Source of the DNA: Candidatus Fermentibacterota bacterium
GTDB taxonomy: Bacteria; Fermentibacterota; Fermentibacteria; Fermentibacterales; JCC-6
NCBI GenBank assembly: GCA_014728175.1
Contig: WJMA01000038.1
Location: 1 to 48,672 of the forward strand
Direction of reading: 5' to 3'
DNA length: 48,672 bases
In this document: in pieces, positions 7,148 through 15,843 of the stretch
Numbering within the stretch: position 1 is the stretch's first letter
Layout of the letters: every line of letters starts with the position of its first letter
Notes under the pieces: model-generated
The model's database searches: none
Told to the model about the DNA's origin: nothing
The model's input: the letters and a program-made list of their open reading frames with translations, nothing else
Made by a program: the position numbers and the translations under genes

Positions 7148-8544
7148 TCCGCCGCGTCCCAGCAATAGGTGCAGAGCTTCTCCTTGGGAAGGCCGATCGC
7201 TGAGACCAGGTCTTCCAGGCGCTGGTACCGCAGGCTGGTCAGGCGCAGCCTGTGCCGGATCCGCTCGATCATCTCGGCGTACTCGGTGGATTCCGGATCC
7301 GAGTACGCCCGGGGAACGGTATCGGCCTCTCCCTCCAGCTCCTTTATGGCCCGTCTTCCCGCCAGGTCGAGAACCGAACGCGACCGTGAGAAGTTGAGGA
7401 ACTTGCATCCATGGATCAGAGGTGGGCATGCGGGCCTCATATGGACCTCGCTGGCGCCGAACTCGTACAGCCTCTGTATGGTCTCCCGCAACTGGGTGCC
7501 CCTGACGATCGAATCCTCGCAGAACAGCAGCCTCTTGTCCTGGATCAGTTTGCGAATGGGAATAAGCTTCATCCTGGCCACCAGGTCCCTTATCGACTGG
7601 TCGTGGGGCATGAAGCTTCTGGGCCAGGTGGGGGTGTATTTTACGAACGGCCTGCGGAACGGAACCTCGGCCACGTTGGCATAGCCTATGGCATGGCCGG
7701 TACCCGAGTCGGGCACCCCGGCGACGAAATCGATCTCCACGTCGTCCCTTTCGGCCAGCAACTCTCCGCATCGGTTCCTGGTGTGCTCCACGTTGACCCT
7801 CTCGTAGCTGGAGGAGGGAAACCCGTAGTAAACCCAGAGGAAGGCGCAGATCTGCATCCTGTCCTCCGGTTCCTTCAGCGTCTCGTAGCCTTTCGGGGTA
7901 ACCCTTACTATTTCTCCGGGGCCCAAATAGTGGTGTATCTCGTAGCCCAGGTTGGGAAAGGCGCTGGTCTCCATGGTTACGGCCCAGGAGCCCTTGCTGC
8001 TTCCCAGAATGACCGGGGTGCGGCCCAGCCGGTCCCGGGAGGCGTAGAGGCCGTGGTCTGTAAGCAGAAGCACCGAGCAGGAACCCTCTATCGATTCCTG
8101 GACTCGCCGCAGCCCGGAGGAGAAGGAATCCTCCTGGTTTATCAGGGTGGCCACCACCTCGGTGGGGTTGATCCCTTCCCCGGTCATCTCGGAGAAATGC
8201 CCCGCCCGGTCATCGAAGACCTGGCCGACCAGGGAGTCTATGTTCCGCACCGCCCCCACGGTCACTATGGCGTAGGCTCCCAGATGCGAGCCGATGATCA
8301 GGGGCTGGTCCTCGTAATCGCTGATCACCCCAATGCCCAGGTTGCCCTCCATTCGGCTCAGGTCCTCCTCGAATTTCGACCTGAACTGGGCGTTGGTTAT
8401 ATCGTGGATGAACCGGGTTATTCCCCCGTAGCCACTGGAGGCCAATCCCCCCCGCATGGTTCCCAGATGCGAATGGTAGTCGGTTCCGAAAAACAGATCG
8501 CCCACGCAGCTCTCGCTGCTAGCTACTCCGAAGAAGCCACCCAT
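7144..8544 (-). CDS. PurF-like amidophosphoribosyltransferase homologue lacking the N-terminal Cys
   Basis: A 466-residue protein with the two-domain layout of glutamine PRPP amidotransferase: an N-terminal Ntn-type glutaminase domain (residues about 1-230) and a phosphoribosyltransferase domain with the PRPP loop LLFCEDSIVRGTQL. True PurF needs a cysteine as its processed first residue; this protein begins MGGFFGVASSESCV, so that nucleophile is missing. Cysteines that match the B. subtilis PurF Fe-S ligands look retained (MQICAF, LIHGCKF and C-terminal LCTYCW). The MGGFFG start with GTDYHSHLGTMRGG is, from memory, a recurrent PurF paralogue type in Bacteroidetes-like genomes. It could use ammonia or have another phosphoribosyl role. 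It overlaps the glutaminyl cyclase start by 4 bases. Confidence 0.78.
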   Translation of the reverse strand: MGGFFGVASSESCVGDLFFGTDYHSHLGTMRGGLASSGYGGITRFIHDITNAQFRSKFEEDLSRMEGNLGIGVISDYEDQPLIIGSHLGAYAIVTVGAVRNIDSLVGQVFDDRAGHFSEMTGEGINPTEVVATLINQEDSFSSGLRRVQESIEGSCSVLLLTDHGLYASRDRLGRTPVILGSSKGSWAVTMETSAFPNLGYEIHHYLGPGEIVRVTPKGYETLKEPEDRMQICAFLWVYYGFPSSSYERVNVEHTRNRCGELLAERDDVEIDFVAGVPDSGTGHAIGYANVAEVPFRRPFVKYTPTWPRSFMPHDQSIRDLVARMKLIPIRKLIQDKRLLFCEDSIVRGTQLRETIQRLYEFGASEVHMRPACPPLIHGCKFLNFSRSRSVLDLAGRRAIKELEGEADTVPRAYSDPESTEYAEMIERIRHRLRLTSLRYQRLEDLVSAIGLPKEKLCTYCWDAAE

Positions 8545-8623
8545 TGCCGCAGACCTTTCATCTCAAAAGAGCAAAACACGAATCTAGAAATCGAGGAGGT
8601 GGGGGTAAACCTCGGGGAGGGAA

Positions 8624-10021
8624 TCAGTCCCTGGCCTCCCTGGCTACACGGAAGCCAATTCCCGGTGAGGAACCGGTTTGCAGGTAACTGCTTCGGGAGG
8701 CCGACCTGCAACCCGCCGACGAGTTCCTGGAGCTTCCACCCCTGACCACCCGGATGGAGTCGCCATTCTCGGCCGTTCGGGGCTCACCGTCCGGGGGTGC
8801 GTCTTGGTAATCCGGCCGGTACGGATCCTCACACCATTCCAGCACGTTGCCCACCATATCGTAAAGACCCCAGGGATTGGCGGTCTTCAGCCCGACCGGA
8901 TGGGTCCGGCCGTCGGAGTTGGCCTGGTACCAGCAGCGGCTTCCCATCTCCACGGCGGCCGAATCATCTCCCCAGTAGTAGGCGGTCTGGGTTCCCGCCC
9001 GGCAGGCGTACTCCCATTCCGCTTCGCTGGGAAGCCCGTAGATGTGGGTGCTATCCATCGCATTCAGGCTATCCATGTACGCCCGGCAATCGACCCAGGA
9101 TACGTTCTCCACCGGGCAGGCTTCCATGACGTGGTAGGAGGGGTTGCTCCCGGCAACCCTCTCCCACATCTCCTGGGTCACCTCGGTGGTCATCAACTCG
9201 AAGGCATCGACCTCCACCCGGTGCCTGGGGCTCTCGTCATCGTCCCTACCGGGCTCGGACTCGGGCGATCCCATGAGAAAGCTGCCCGAAGGTACGTAGC
9301 TGAAGGTCATGCCCTCAACGGGTCCATCGGAAAGATCTCCCGCGACGGGCCCTGTCGGCTCGTCGGGCAGTGGTTGCTCGGATACCTTGGTGGTGTCGTT
9401 CACCGCCGGACCCGTCGGGCCACTTCCACTTTCGCTGAGGGCCAGGGCCAGCACCACGGCCACCGCCGCCACGGGCAGGCCAACGTAGGCCAGTTTCTTC
9501 AGAAAGTTTCCGGCCCTTGCGGACTTGGGCTCCCGGGCCGGTTTCATTCCCCACCCGTAGAGGTTTCCCTCCCCGGAGACATCCCTGCCTTCCGGCTTCT
9601 TGGCAGGACCCTCGGCCAGGCCGAGGTTCGTCTTGATGGTGGGTACCAGCCGCGCCAGGTTCTCCTCCAGGTTCCCGGAGAAGACCTCCTTCCACTGGTG
9701 GCTGCTAAGGTAGTACTCCATGGCCCTGGCCGGCTCGACGTCCTCTATCTTCACCGGGTAGATGGGTACCCTCTTGTCCACAGCCCGCTCCACCTCCCGG
9801 AGCACCTGGGGAGAATCGTTGGCGCTCTCGGAGAAGACCAGGAGCATGGCCGAGGCCTCCTCGATTGCGTCCAGTATGGCCTCCGCCCATTGAACTCCCA
9901 GGGGGATGTCCCTGGGTGCTATCCAGCACTTGATACCTTCCCTCTCGAAGTACTCGAGTATGCGGGAGGCCGGCTCCTCATCCTTGGAGGAATGGGCCAG
10001 AAAGACGTGTGTAAAGGTCAT
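8624..10021 (-). CDS. TIR domain - transmembrane helix - SUMF1 (FGE-type) domain protein
   Basis: A 465-residue three-part protein. Residues 1 to about 130 form a TIR_2-type domain (FLAHSSKDEEPASRILEYF, CWIAPRDIPLG, LLVFSESANDSPQVLREVERA with a candidate catalytic Glu, then YPVKI). A linker with one hydrophobic helix follows (AYVGLPVAAVAVVLALAL, about 175-195). The C-terminal half is a formylglycine-generating-enzyme-like (SUMF1/C-lectin) domain: YVPSGSFLMGSPESE, TTEVTQEMWERV, LPSEAEWEYACRAG, WGLYDMVGNVLEWCED and GCRSASRS ending IGFRVARE. The topology suggests a cytoplasmic TIR and an exported SUMF1 domain. TIR domains often act as NADases in bacterial immunity; these fused SUMF1 domains often look like binding modules. 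It starts 43 bases after the large surface-protein gene and has a GGGGAG RBS. Confidence 0.85.
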   Translation of the reverse strand: MTFTHVFLAHSSKDEEPASRILEYFEREGIKCWIAPRDIPLGVQWAEAILDAIEEASAMLLVFSESANDSPQVLREVERAVDKRVPIYPVKIEDVEPARAMEYYLSSHQWKEVFSGNLEENLARLVPTIKTNLGLAEGPAKKPEGRDVSGEGNLYGWGMKPAREPKSARAGNFLKKLAYVGLPVAAVAVVLALALSESGSGPTGPAVNDTTKVSEQPLPDEPTGPVAGDLSDGPVEGMTFSYVPSGSFLMGSPESEPGRDDDESPRHRVEVDAFELMTTEVTQEMWERVAGSNPSYHVMEACPVENVSWVDCRAYMDSLNAMDSTHIYGLPSEAEWEYACRAGTQTAYYWGDDSAAVEMGSRCWYQANSDGRTHPVGLKTANPWGLYDMVGNVLEWCEDPYRPDYQDAPPDGEPRTAENGDSIRVVRGGSSRNSSAGCRSASRSSYLQTGSSPGIGFRVAREARD

Positions 10022-10064
10022 CTATCTCCCCGAGACCTGAATCTCCGTGTCGGGACCGGCCAGC

Positions 10065-11906
10065 TCAGAAAGCCCCGTGAAGGCCGAAATCCAGCATCCC
10101 TTCGGTGTTCTCCAGGAATACGTAGTCCAACCGGGCGATGTACTCGATGCCCCAGAAGGTGATCAGGGGATGGTCCAGCCCCAGGTACGGCCTGAACCCT
10201 CCCTCTACGGCGGAAGAGTAGTCTTCGTACTCCGGGCGCAGCTGCCTCTCGGTATCGTCCAGCGATACCGATATGAAGGCTCCGACGAAGGCGTCGAAGC
10301 CCCAGTAAACATCTGTGCGGAAACCCGCGTGGGGCCCGATGTAGGTCATCAGGGAACAGGGGTTCTCGAGGTACGCTTCGGGCTTCAGTTTGGTAAGGGT
10401 AAGGTGCAGCCCCACCTCCAGCCAGCTGCGGGGAAGCCAGTCGAAGCTGATCCTGCTGGTGCCTCCCGCCACATCGCCGAAGTCGCCCAGCATGGTTCCC
10501 ACCGACCACGACGCTCTGAAGGACCGGAAGGTCTGTGGTGGTATGGAGTAGGAATACCCGATGGTGTACTCGCCGGTGCCACCCGGAGCCTCGGCGGCCA
10601 CCCGCACCAGGTAGTCGCCTTCCTCCTCCGCGTACCACTGCACCCAGTCTGAAACGGCGGTGACCACCGGGGAACGCAGGGAATCGGACTCCAGCACGGA
10701 GATCTCCAGAGGCAGGCCCGATGCAACGACGATCCTGCTCATCTTTTCTCCGGGTACCGCGACCCGCCAGTAGTCATGGTCTCCGGCCGGATCTATCTGT
10801 CCGGTCGCCTCTCCGGTAAGTCTGGACGCCCCCCGGGCCAGGTTGTCGCTGTAGGCAACGTCCAGCATCTCGCTGTAACCCACCTGCTCCAGGTCGTTAA
10901 CGATCTTCACGTAGTAGCGGTTTCCGATCTCCAGGATGGAATCGCCCGGTGAATCCTCCATGACGAACGAGCCCGTGTTGGGAATCCAATCGGCCAGGAC
11001 GGCGACCGGCTGGTCCCCACCCGCCTTCCACAGCTCTATCTTCACCATGGTCCCGATGCAGCTCCACTCTATCCGGGGAGGACGTCCCCCTATCCGCCAG
11101 ACCGTTCCCTCGTCGGGGTAATCGAGCCTGATACCTTGAATGGAGAAGGGCTGGCTGTAGGTGAAGTTGCCCAGGTCGTCGGTCACCTTCAGCAGGTAGC
11201 AATCCCCGGTTCCCCACTCCGGGGATACTATGGGAATACGGTAGGATCCCTCGTTCGCCACCCAATCGGTCACCCGGGAGACCAGAGTGGAGTCCTGAGA
11301 CCTGCGCAGCTCTATCATCACCCTGTCTCCATCGATGCTGGTCCAGGATACCACGGGGTACTCCTGGTTGTGGGCCCAGGAGGTGGTACTGTCGGGCTCC
11401 ACTATCGTAAAGGGGGCCAGGATCTGGAATTCCTCACTCACCATGGAGTCTCCGTAGTTGTCCATGATCCGCACCCGGTAGCCTCCCCCGCTTCCCCAAG
11501 TGTCTGGAATCGGGGCCGACCGGACGAAAGAGCCCTCGCTCTCGTGCCAGGGTCTCAGGTCGGCTATCTTTTCGCCGTGCGACAAAAGCTCGAGCCTAAC
11601 GTTCCGGCCCTCGAAGCCCATCCACTCGATACGTACCCCGGTCTGCCCGTGCTCCCAGACGGTGGACTGGTCCGGGAGAACGAATCCCTCCGTAGGACCG
11701 ACCTCGGGGGGGCTCTGCCAGTGGTAGTCGGATTCCTCTTCTTCCTCCTCCCCACTCTCTCCCCAGAGGCTGTCTATATCGTTCTCATCGGAAGAATTCA
11801 GGCTCTGGCATCGGGTAGACTTATCGATCCGGGAGTCATGCTTGGCGTAACTAACGCTCCAGCACGAAAGCAGCATGGCGAACAGGGAGCATGCAAAGAT
11901 CCACAT
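10065..11906 (-). CDS. Multidomain surface protein: Kre9-like repeats, PPC-like domain, C-terminal barrel
   Basis: A 613-residue exported protein. After a signal peptide (residues 1-21) and an acidic linker with an E-rich tract come three similar domains of about 90 residues (near 72-165, 168-258 and 262-352). Each goes from a P-x-x-x-S/G-T-V-W start through I-E-W, V-x-I-E-L, a W-x-x-N-x-G-S-F/Y turn and Y-x-V/L-K-I-x-D to S-x-x-F-x-I, like Ser-Thr-rich Kre9/KNH-type cell-surface domains. Then a pre-peptidase C-terminal (PPC)-like domain (QIDPAGDHDYWRVAVPGE to GTGEYTIGYSYS), and finally about 150 residues of alternating strands ending in Phe (LDFGLHGAF), as in outer-membrane barrels. A GGAG RBS supports the start. 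The TIR-SUMF1 gene follows at once. Role unknown; probably surface adhesion or binding. Confidence 0.72.
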   Translation of the reverse strand: MWIFACSLFAMLLSCWSVSYAKHDSRIDKSTRCQSLNSSDENDIDSLWGESGEEEEEESDYHWQSPPEVGPTEGFVLPDQSTVWEHGQTGVRIEWMGFEGRNVRLELLSHGEKIADLRPWHESEGSFVRSAPIPDTWGSGGGYRVRIMDNYGDSMVSEEFQILAPFTIVEPDSTTSWAHNQEYPVVSWTSIDGDRVMIELRRSQDSTLVSRVTDWVANEGSYRIPIVSPEWGTGDCYLLKVTDDLGNFTYSQPFSIQGIRLDYPDEGTVWRIGGRPPRIEWSCIGTMVKIELWKAGGDQPVAVLADWIPNTGSFVMEDSPGDSILEIGNRYYVKIVNDLEQVGYSEMLDVAYSDNLARGASRLTGEATGQIDPAGDHDYWRVAVPGEKMSRIVVASGLPLEISVLESDSLRSPVVTAVSDWVQWYAEEEGDYLVRVAAEAPGGTGEYTIGYSYSIPPQTFRSFRASWSVGTMLGDFGDVAGGTSRISFDWLPRSWLEVGLHLTLTKLKPEAYLENPCSLMTYIGPHAGFRTDVYWGFDAFVGAFISVSLDDTERQLRPEYEDYSSAVEGGFRPYLGLDHPLITFWGIEYIARLDYVFLENTEGMLDFGLHGAF

Positions 11907-12101
11907 GGCTGCTCCAGACTTTCGAGTACGACAACCCGAACTGGTTTACGAATTCGGGAGACTACCGGTCGAGAGCCAATATGAGACCGCGCCCGAAACG
12001 CCGCAACCCGCTCCAACCGGAGGGTTGGGGCTTGGAATGAAAGGCCGGGGCCCGGGGGGGTAGGCAATCCCAGCTTAAACCTAGATCATCCTGCGGCCAA
12101 C

Positions 12102-13334
12102 CTACTCCGTCAGCACGACCTTCACGGTAAGGGCAGCATCTTCTATCCGGCAGCTGATAAGGTACACGCCGGGGTCGAGAGAGCTGAGATCCACTCCCAG
12201 AGTATGTGTTCCGGGACGGAAGCTTCCGGGAGACTCCCTGTGAACGCACCGACCCTCCATGGAGAACACGCCTATCTCCACCTGGCCCCGTCTGGGGAGA
12301 TCCAATGACAGACGTATCGAGCCCGTGGTGGGATTTGACCCGGCCAGGCTCATCCCGAATGCCCCTGTAACCGAAGTGCTTTGGCCGCCGGATACGCCGG
12401 TGGGGTAGGCGAGATATTGGTAAACGTAGCCATCGTAGTCGCTGGCCAGAATATCCGGATAGCCGTCCTCGTCCCAGTCGTCCACCCAGATCCTGGCACC
12501 GTAGTAGAGGTCTATGTCGGAGCCTTCGCTCTGCAGCCGCTCCGATCCGTTGAACTCCGGGTCCGCATTGGTTCCCACGTTCTCGTAGTAGTAGATGTAT
12601 CCGTTGTTCTCCGCGGCCAGCAGATCCTTTTTGCCGTCGCCGTTCATGTCGTGGACCTGTGGGCAGCACCGGTAATGGGAGATGTTGCTTCCGCCGCTGG
12701 TAATGTAACTGTAGTCGGTGAAGGTGGGGTCCCCCGGAGTACCGGAGTTCAGATAGAGTCGAATCGAACCCGGAGATGAACTCTGCTGCCCGACTATCAG
12801 ATCGTGCAGGCCGTCCTCGTCCCAGTCGACCACCACCGGCGACGAGTTGTAGCCTACGTCGATCGTGGTGCCGTTCGCCCGTATGTCGGGCTCCTCGGTG
12901 AGAGTGATGTCGGTGTCAGAGGTTCTACGGAAGTAGTTGATGTAGCCGTTCCTGTCGCCTACTATGATGTCCAGCAGACCGTCTTCGTTCCAATCCACAA
13001 CCTGTGGATTCGTTGCCCCCGTGCATCAACCGGATGGGACGGAGATACGGCCGCCATCGGCCTCTATGTACTCGTAACCATCGAACACGGGCGAATCGTT
13101 GGTGTCATGGTTGGCGTAGAAACGGATGTACCCGCTGCTGAATTGGCCCAGTACCAAATCCTTGTAACCGTCAACATCCCAGTCGACCACGCAGGGGGCC
13201 CCGTAGTAGCCGACATCGATCTCCGACCCGCCGGAGTGGATCGAATATTGGGGCCCGTAGTCGGGCGGGCTTGCCCAGACCACCCCAGAAACGACCAGTA
13301 ACCAGGCGAAAGCAAAGGGAAGAAGCGTCCGCAT
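12102..13334 (-). CDS. Secreted VCBS/FG-GAP-like repeat protein with in-frame UGA: candidate selenoprotein
   Basis: Read through the TGA at 13028-13026, this is one 410-residue protein. It has a GAGG RBS, a signal peptide (MRTLLPFAFAWLLVVSGVVWA), five repeats of about 60 residues with a D-x-N/D-x-D-G-x-x-D-L/I motif (calcium-binding VCBS/FG-GAP type), and a T9SS/FlgD-like C-terminal domain (about 330-410). The UGA is residue 103 in repeat 2: ISVPSG-U-CTGATNPQVVDWNEDG. Repeat 4 has Cys223-Cys224 at the matching place (ISHYRCCPQVHDMNGDG); repeats 1, 3 and 5 have neither. Frame and repeat pattern continue unchanged beyond the UGA, and a SECIS-like hairpin follows. The second part has no RBS or signal peptide of its own. 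Alternatives are a nonsense mutation or a sequencing error. Confidence 0.7.
12992..13010 (-). promoter_or_regulatory. SECIS-like hairpin downstream of UGA
   Basis: On the coding strand, 15 bases after the in-frame TGA, a perfect 7-bp stem AATCCAC/GTGGATT closes a 5-base loop AGGTT. The GGU of the loop starts 23 bases after UGA. In the E. coli fdhF SECIS a similar small hairpin with an AGGUCU loop puts GGU about 18 bases after UGA for SelB to bind. Size, spacing and loop sequence fit a bacterial SECIS; SelB binding is inferred. Confidence 0.6.
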
Positions 13335-13451
13335 ATCACACCTCTATTTCTCTAGATCAAATCCCGTTAATTACGTCTAGACCAAGCTTGGTATTGCATA
13401 TCATTCCCTAGTAAGCTTGTCAATAATTTCCGGTACCCGCAGGAAATATAG

Positions 13452-14837
13452 CTATCTCACGTAGCCCAGATCACGTAGCTCCTGTTCGACCGCGTTCGTC
13501 CAGGGCACCGGATCCGGCTTGCCTTCGGGTGGAGTCGCCCAGTACTCCAGGACCTTGGCGAGCAGGGCGCTGTCCGGCCGAAGAGGTTCCATCTCCATGC
13601 TGTCCGAGGCCTGATCGTACATGTAAGAGCTGTCGGTATCGGCGTCCCAGATCACCTTGGTATCCAGCCTCCTCACGCACGCTCTGAGGCTGCTGCCCAA
13701 ACCACTGGCGGGAAGCGTGCGCACGGAGCGGTCGGAGGGAGATAGCAGGTTTCTTCCGGATAGCTCGTCGGGAACCTCGACCCGCGCCGCGGACAGGACG
13801 GTGGGCATGATGTCGATATTGCTTACCAGCATGGTGTCGACCCTTCCCTGCCGCACGCCGCAACCGGCAAGGATCAGGGGGACCTGTAGCAACTCGGCGT
13901 GGAGAGTGTGGCCGTGCGCGAACTTTCCGTGGTCGGCGAACTCCTCGCCGTGGTCTCCGATAACTATGACCAGGGTAGTATTTGCGAGGCCTTTTGCCCT
14001 AAGGGCCTGCATCAATCTACCCAGCTGGGCGTCCGTGTACGCCAGCTCGCCGTCGTACAGGTTGACCAGGTTTCGCACTCCGGCGGAATCCACGGTAATC
14101 ACCCCGGAGTTGGCGTCATCCATGTCGCTGCGCATCCCCCATTCGCTATCGAACCTGCCGTCGTAAGCCGGGTCCGTCCAGATGGTATCGTACGGAGCCG
14201 GTGGATCGTACGTGGCATGGGGGTCGAAGAAGTGGATGGCCACGAAGAAGGGCTCGTCTTCCTCCCTGCCGTCCAGCCAGGAAAGCAGCGCGTCCACGGT
14301 CTGACCGGCGGTTCTGCTGTTGCAGAGCTCCACCAGTCCCTCGCAGTCGAAGTGGTCGAAACCCCTATGAAAGTTGAAATGCTCGCTCATGTAAATCACG
14401 TTGAAGAAAGCCGCCGTGTTGTATCCGTGCCGGCTCAAGAGTATGGACAGGAAGGGAAGGTCCAGGTCGACGCCGTAAAAGGTCTTCTCCTGCAGCCGGG
14501 CACGATGTGTCCGTTCGGTCATGCCTGTGAAGATCGAGGTCATCGAAGGAAGGGTCCAAGGGCTTCCGCTCATAACCCGGGAGAATCTGGTTCCCGCCTC
14601 GGCCAGGCTGTCCAGATTCGGCGTAGTAGCCCGGTGGTAGCCGTAGCAGCCTACGTGGTCTGCTCTGATGGTGTCGATGAGTACCAGAAGGATGTTGGGC
14701 CTTTCTTCGCGGCCGCAACCGCAAAGGACGAGAAAAAAAACCAGCCCCCAGAAAAGAAAGGTCGTGAAGGGCCGTTTTTCGCCGCGACCGCATCGCCCGC
14801 GAGCCAGAAAACCTCGAACATCCGGAAAGAACCGCAT
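13452..14837 (-). CDS. Sulfatase/alkaline-phosphatase-superfamily lipoprotein
   Basis: A 461-residue exported hydrolase. The N-terminus is a long basic stretch, a hydrophobic helix and a lipobox (FLVLCGC), so it is probably lipid-anchored. Metal-site motifs are plain: NILLVLIDTIRADHVG at the start of the domain and VIVIGDHGEEFADHG with GHTLH later. The nucleophile region is SGSPWTLPSMTSIFTG, with a Thr (WTLPS) instead of the C/S-x-P-x-R of formylglycine sulfatases. It therefore needs no FGE maturation and more likely acts on phosphate or phosphonate-type esters. The family C-terminus (ELRDLGYVR) is intact. It is divergent from nothing obvious and stands alone between two secreted-protein genes. 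Confidence 0.83.
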   Translation of the reverse strand: MRFFPDVRGFLARGRCGRGEKRPFTTFLFWGLVFFLVLCGCGREERPNILLVLIDTIRADHVGCYGYHRATTPNLDSLAEAGTRFSRVMSGSPWTLPSMTSIFTGMTERTHRARLQEKTFYGVDLDLPFLSILLSRHGYNTAAFFNVIYMSEHFNFHRGFDHFDCEGLVELCNSRTAGQTVDALLSWLDGREEDEPFFVAIHFFDPHATYDPPAPYDTIWTDPAYDGRFDSEWGMRSDMDDANSGVITVDSAGVRNLVNLYDGELAYTDAQLGRLMQALRAKGLANTTLVIVIGDHGEEFADHGKFAHGHTLHAELLQVPLILAGCGVRQGRVDTMLVSNIDIMPTVLSAARVEVPDELSGRNLLSPSDRSVRTLPASGLGSSLRACVRRLDTKVIWDADTDSSYMYDQASDSMEMEPLRPDSALLAKVLEYWATPPEGKPDPVPWTNAVEQELRDLGYVR

Positions 14838-14964
14838 AGTGATCCCGGTTGGATAAAGTGGGGAACCAATGGCTTTAGCAAGGAAAGTATATAATGTATC
14901 CGTATCCCCGTCTAACTAGGTATCACGAACATAATCACTTCCCGTCTCCGGGCCGGAACGAGCC

Positions 14965-15432
14965 TTAGTCCGACGCCAGTGGATCGGTATCGGACCGGAT
15001 TACCATATCCTCGACCTCGGCGGTCCCTCCGTCCTCCGCCACCCGCCAGACGTAGTACTGGGTAACCCTCCTTCCTCCGAAGAGCTCTTCGACCGAACCG
15101 AAATCCGGCCGGGCCGGAGGAGAAAGGGTGAACTTGAACGTGTAGCGGTACTTCTCCCCTCCCTCCCCATCCACCAGCTCGATTAGATGAAGCGAGTCGT
15201 TTCCCTGCCACAGCACTCTGTGTATACCCGTGGTACTGGCGAAGGTGCGTACGTCTTCCGGGTCGAAGCAGAAGTCGGGGCAGGTCAAACCGGAATCGAC
15301 TCTTTTCATTACCAGAAAACCCGTAAACTCGAGTATCTCCGAGCTACCGGTGATTACCGGGGAATCCTGCGCCGGTGCGTTCGACAGAACGGCGCAGCAG
15401 ATCGTTACCATGGCGAAATCAGCGCATCCCAT
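14965..15432 (-). CDS. Secreted protein of unknown function
   Basis: A 155-residue protein with a strong GGGAGG RBS six bases before ATG and an N-terminal export signal (FAMVTICCAVLSNAPAQ). The mature part is beta-rich with three cysteines near the middle (GLTCPDFCFDPEDV and neighbours) and the strand pairs YRYTFKFTLSPP and VTQYYVWRVAEDGG. I do not recognise the family. It is transcribed away from the cobalamin riboswitch operon and has no obvious functional partner. Confidence 0.6.
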   Translation of the reverse strand: MGCADFAMVTICCAVLSNAPAQDSPVITGSSEILEFTGFLVMKRVDSGLTCPDFCFDPEDVRTFASTTGIHRVLWQGNDSLHLIELVDGEGGEKYRYTFKFTLSPPARPDFGSVEELFGGRRVTQYYVWRVAEDGGTAEVEDMVIRSDTDPLASD

Positions 15433-15567
15433 TTTTTCCTCCCGGCGGGTTTGATGACTCCTTTTACCAAAGTTACCCCGCCGAAGGGGTGACTATTCCA
15501 TGGGGCCGCCGAGCAAGTGATTACTGGATCCAGGGAACGGGCTACCGAGACAATTCCGGCAAACCTA

Positions 15568-15595
15568 TTGACATCACCGGAGGCAGAAACATAAT
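15568..15595 (+). promoter_or_regulatory. Promoter of the cobalamin-riboswitch operon
   Basis: A consensus -35 TTGACA (15568-15573) is followed after 16 bases by CATAAT (15590-15595), one mismatch from TATAAT. It lies about 20 bases before the aptamer, exactly where a riboswitch leader would start. No experimental support; the boxes are directly visible. Confidence 0.6.
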
Positions 15596-15611
15596 TGATC
15601 CCGCATAATAA

Positions 15612-15745
15612 TCGGTTGCGGGTGCAGGAAGACGGTGAGAATCCGTCACGGTGGCGCCACTGTAACCGGGGACCTAGTCCCAAGAGCCACTGCCCGAGGG
15701 TGGGAAGGCGGGACGAGGGTGGATCCGGGAGTCAGGACATTGCGC
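15612..15745 (+). ncRNA. Cobalamin (B12) riboswitch aptamer
   Basis: The conserved blocks appear in order: GGTGCAGGAAGACGGTGAGA, AATCCGTCACGGTGGCGCCA followed by CTGTAA, then AAGAGCCACTGCCC, GGGTGGGAAGGCG and the closing GAGTCAGGAC. This is the B12-box pattern of cobalamin riboswitches that bind adenosyl- or other cobalamins. It lies between a promoter and an intrinsic terminator in front of a TonB receptor, so B12 binding should stop transcription of the uptake operon. High confidence in class; the preferred cobalamin form is not determined. Confidence 0.93.
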
Positions 15746-15800
15746 CGCGACTGCGATCGGGTAATCCCCCCGCTCAGGGGGATCCGGTCTGAACACCCGC

Positions 15801-15843
15801 CTCCGACCGTTGGTAGAGCGTCTCTACCGGTTGGGGGTTTTTT
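15801..15843 (+). terminator. Riboswitch-controlled intrinsic terminator
   Basis: The arms CCGACCGTTGGTAGAG and CTCTACCGGTTGGGGG form a long hairpin around a CGT loop, followed directly by a run of seven T. It is the expression platform of the cobalamin riboswitch. The T-run merges with the probable TTG start of the TonB receptor, so the terminator and translation start region nearly coincide. Confidence 0.85.

Noticed and set aside
7148-7771. Upstream in-frame extension of the glutaminyl cyclase
   Set aside because: It lies fully inside the PurF-like gene on the same strand, has low-complexity Arg/Gly content and no family similarity; GTG 7147 with GTGA overlap is better.
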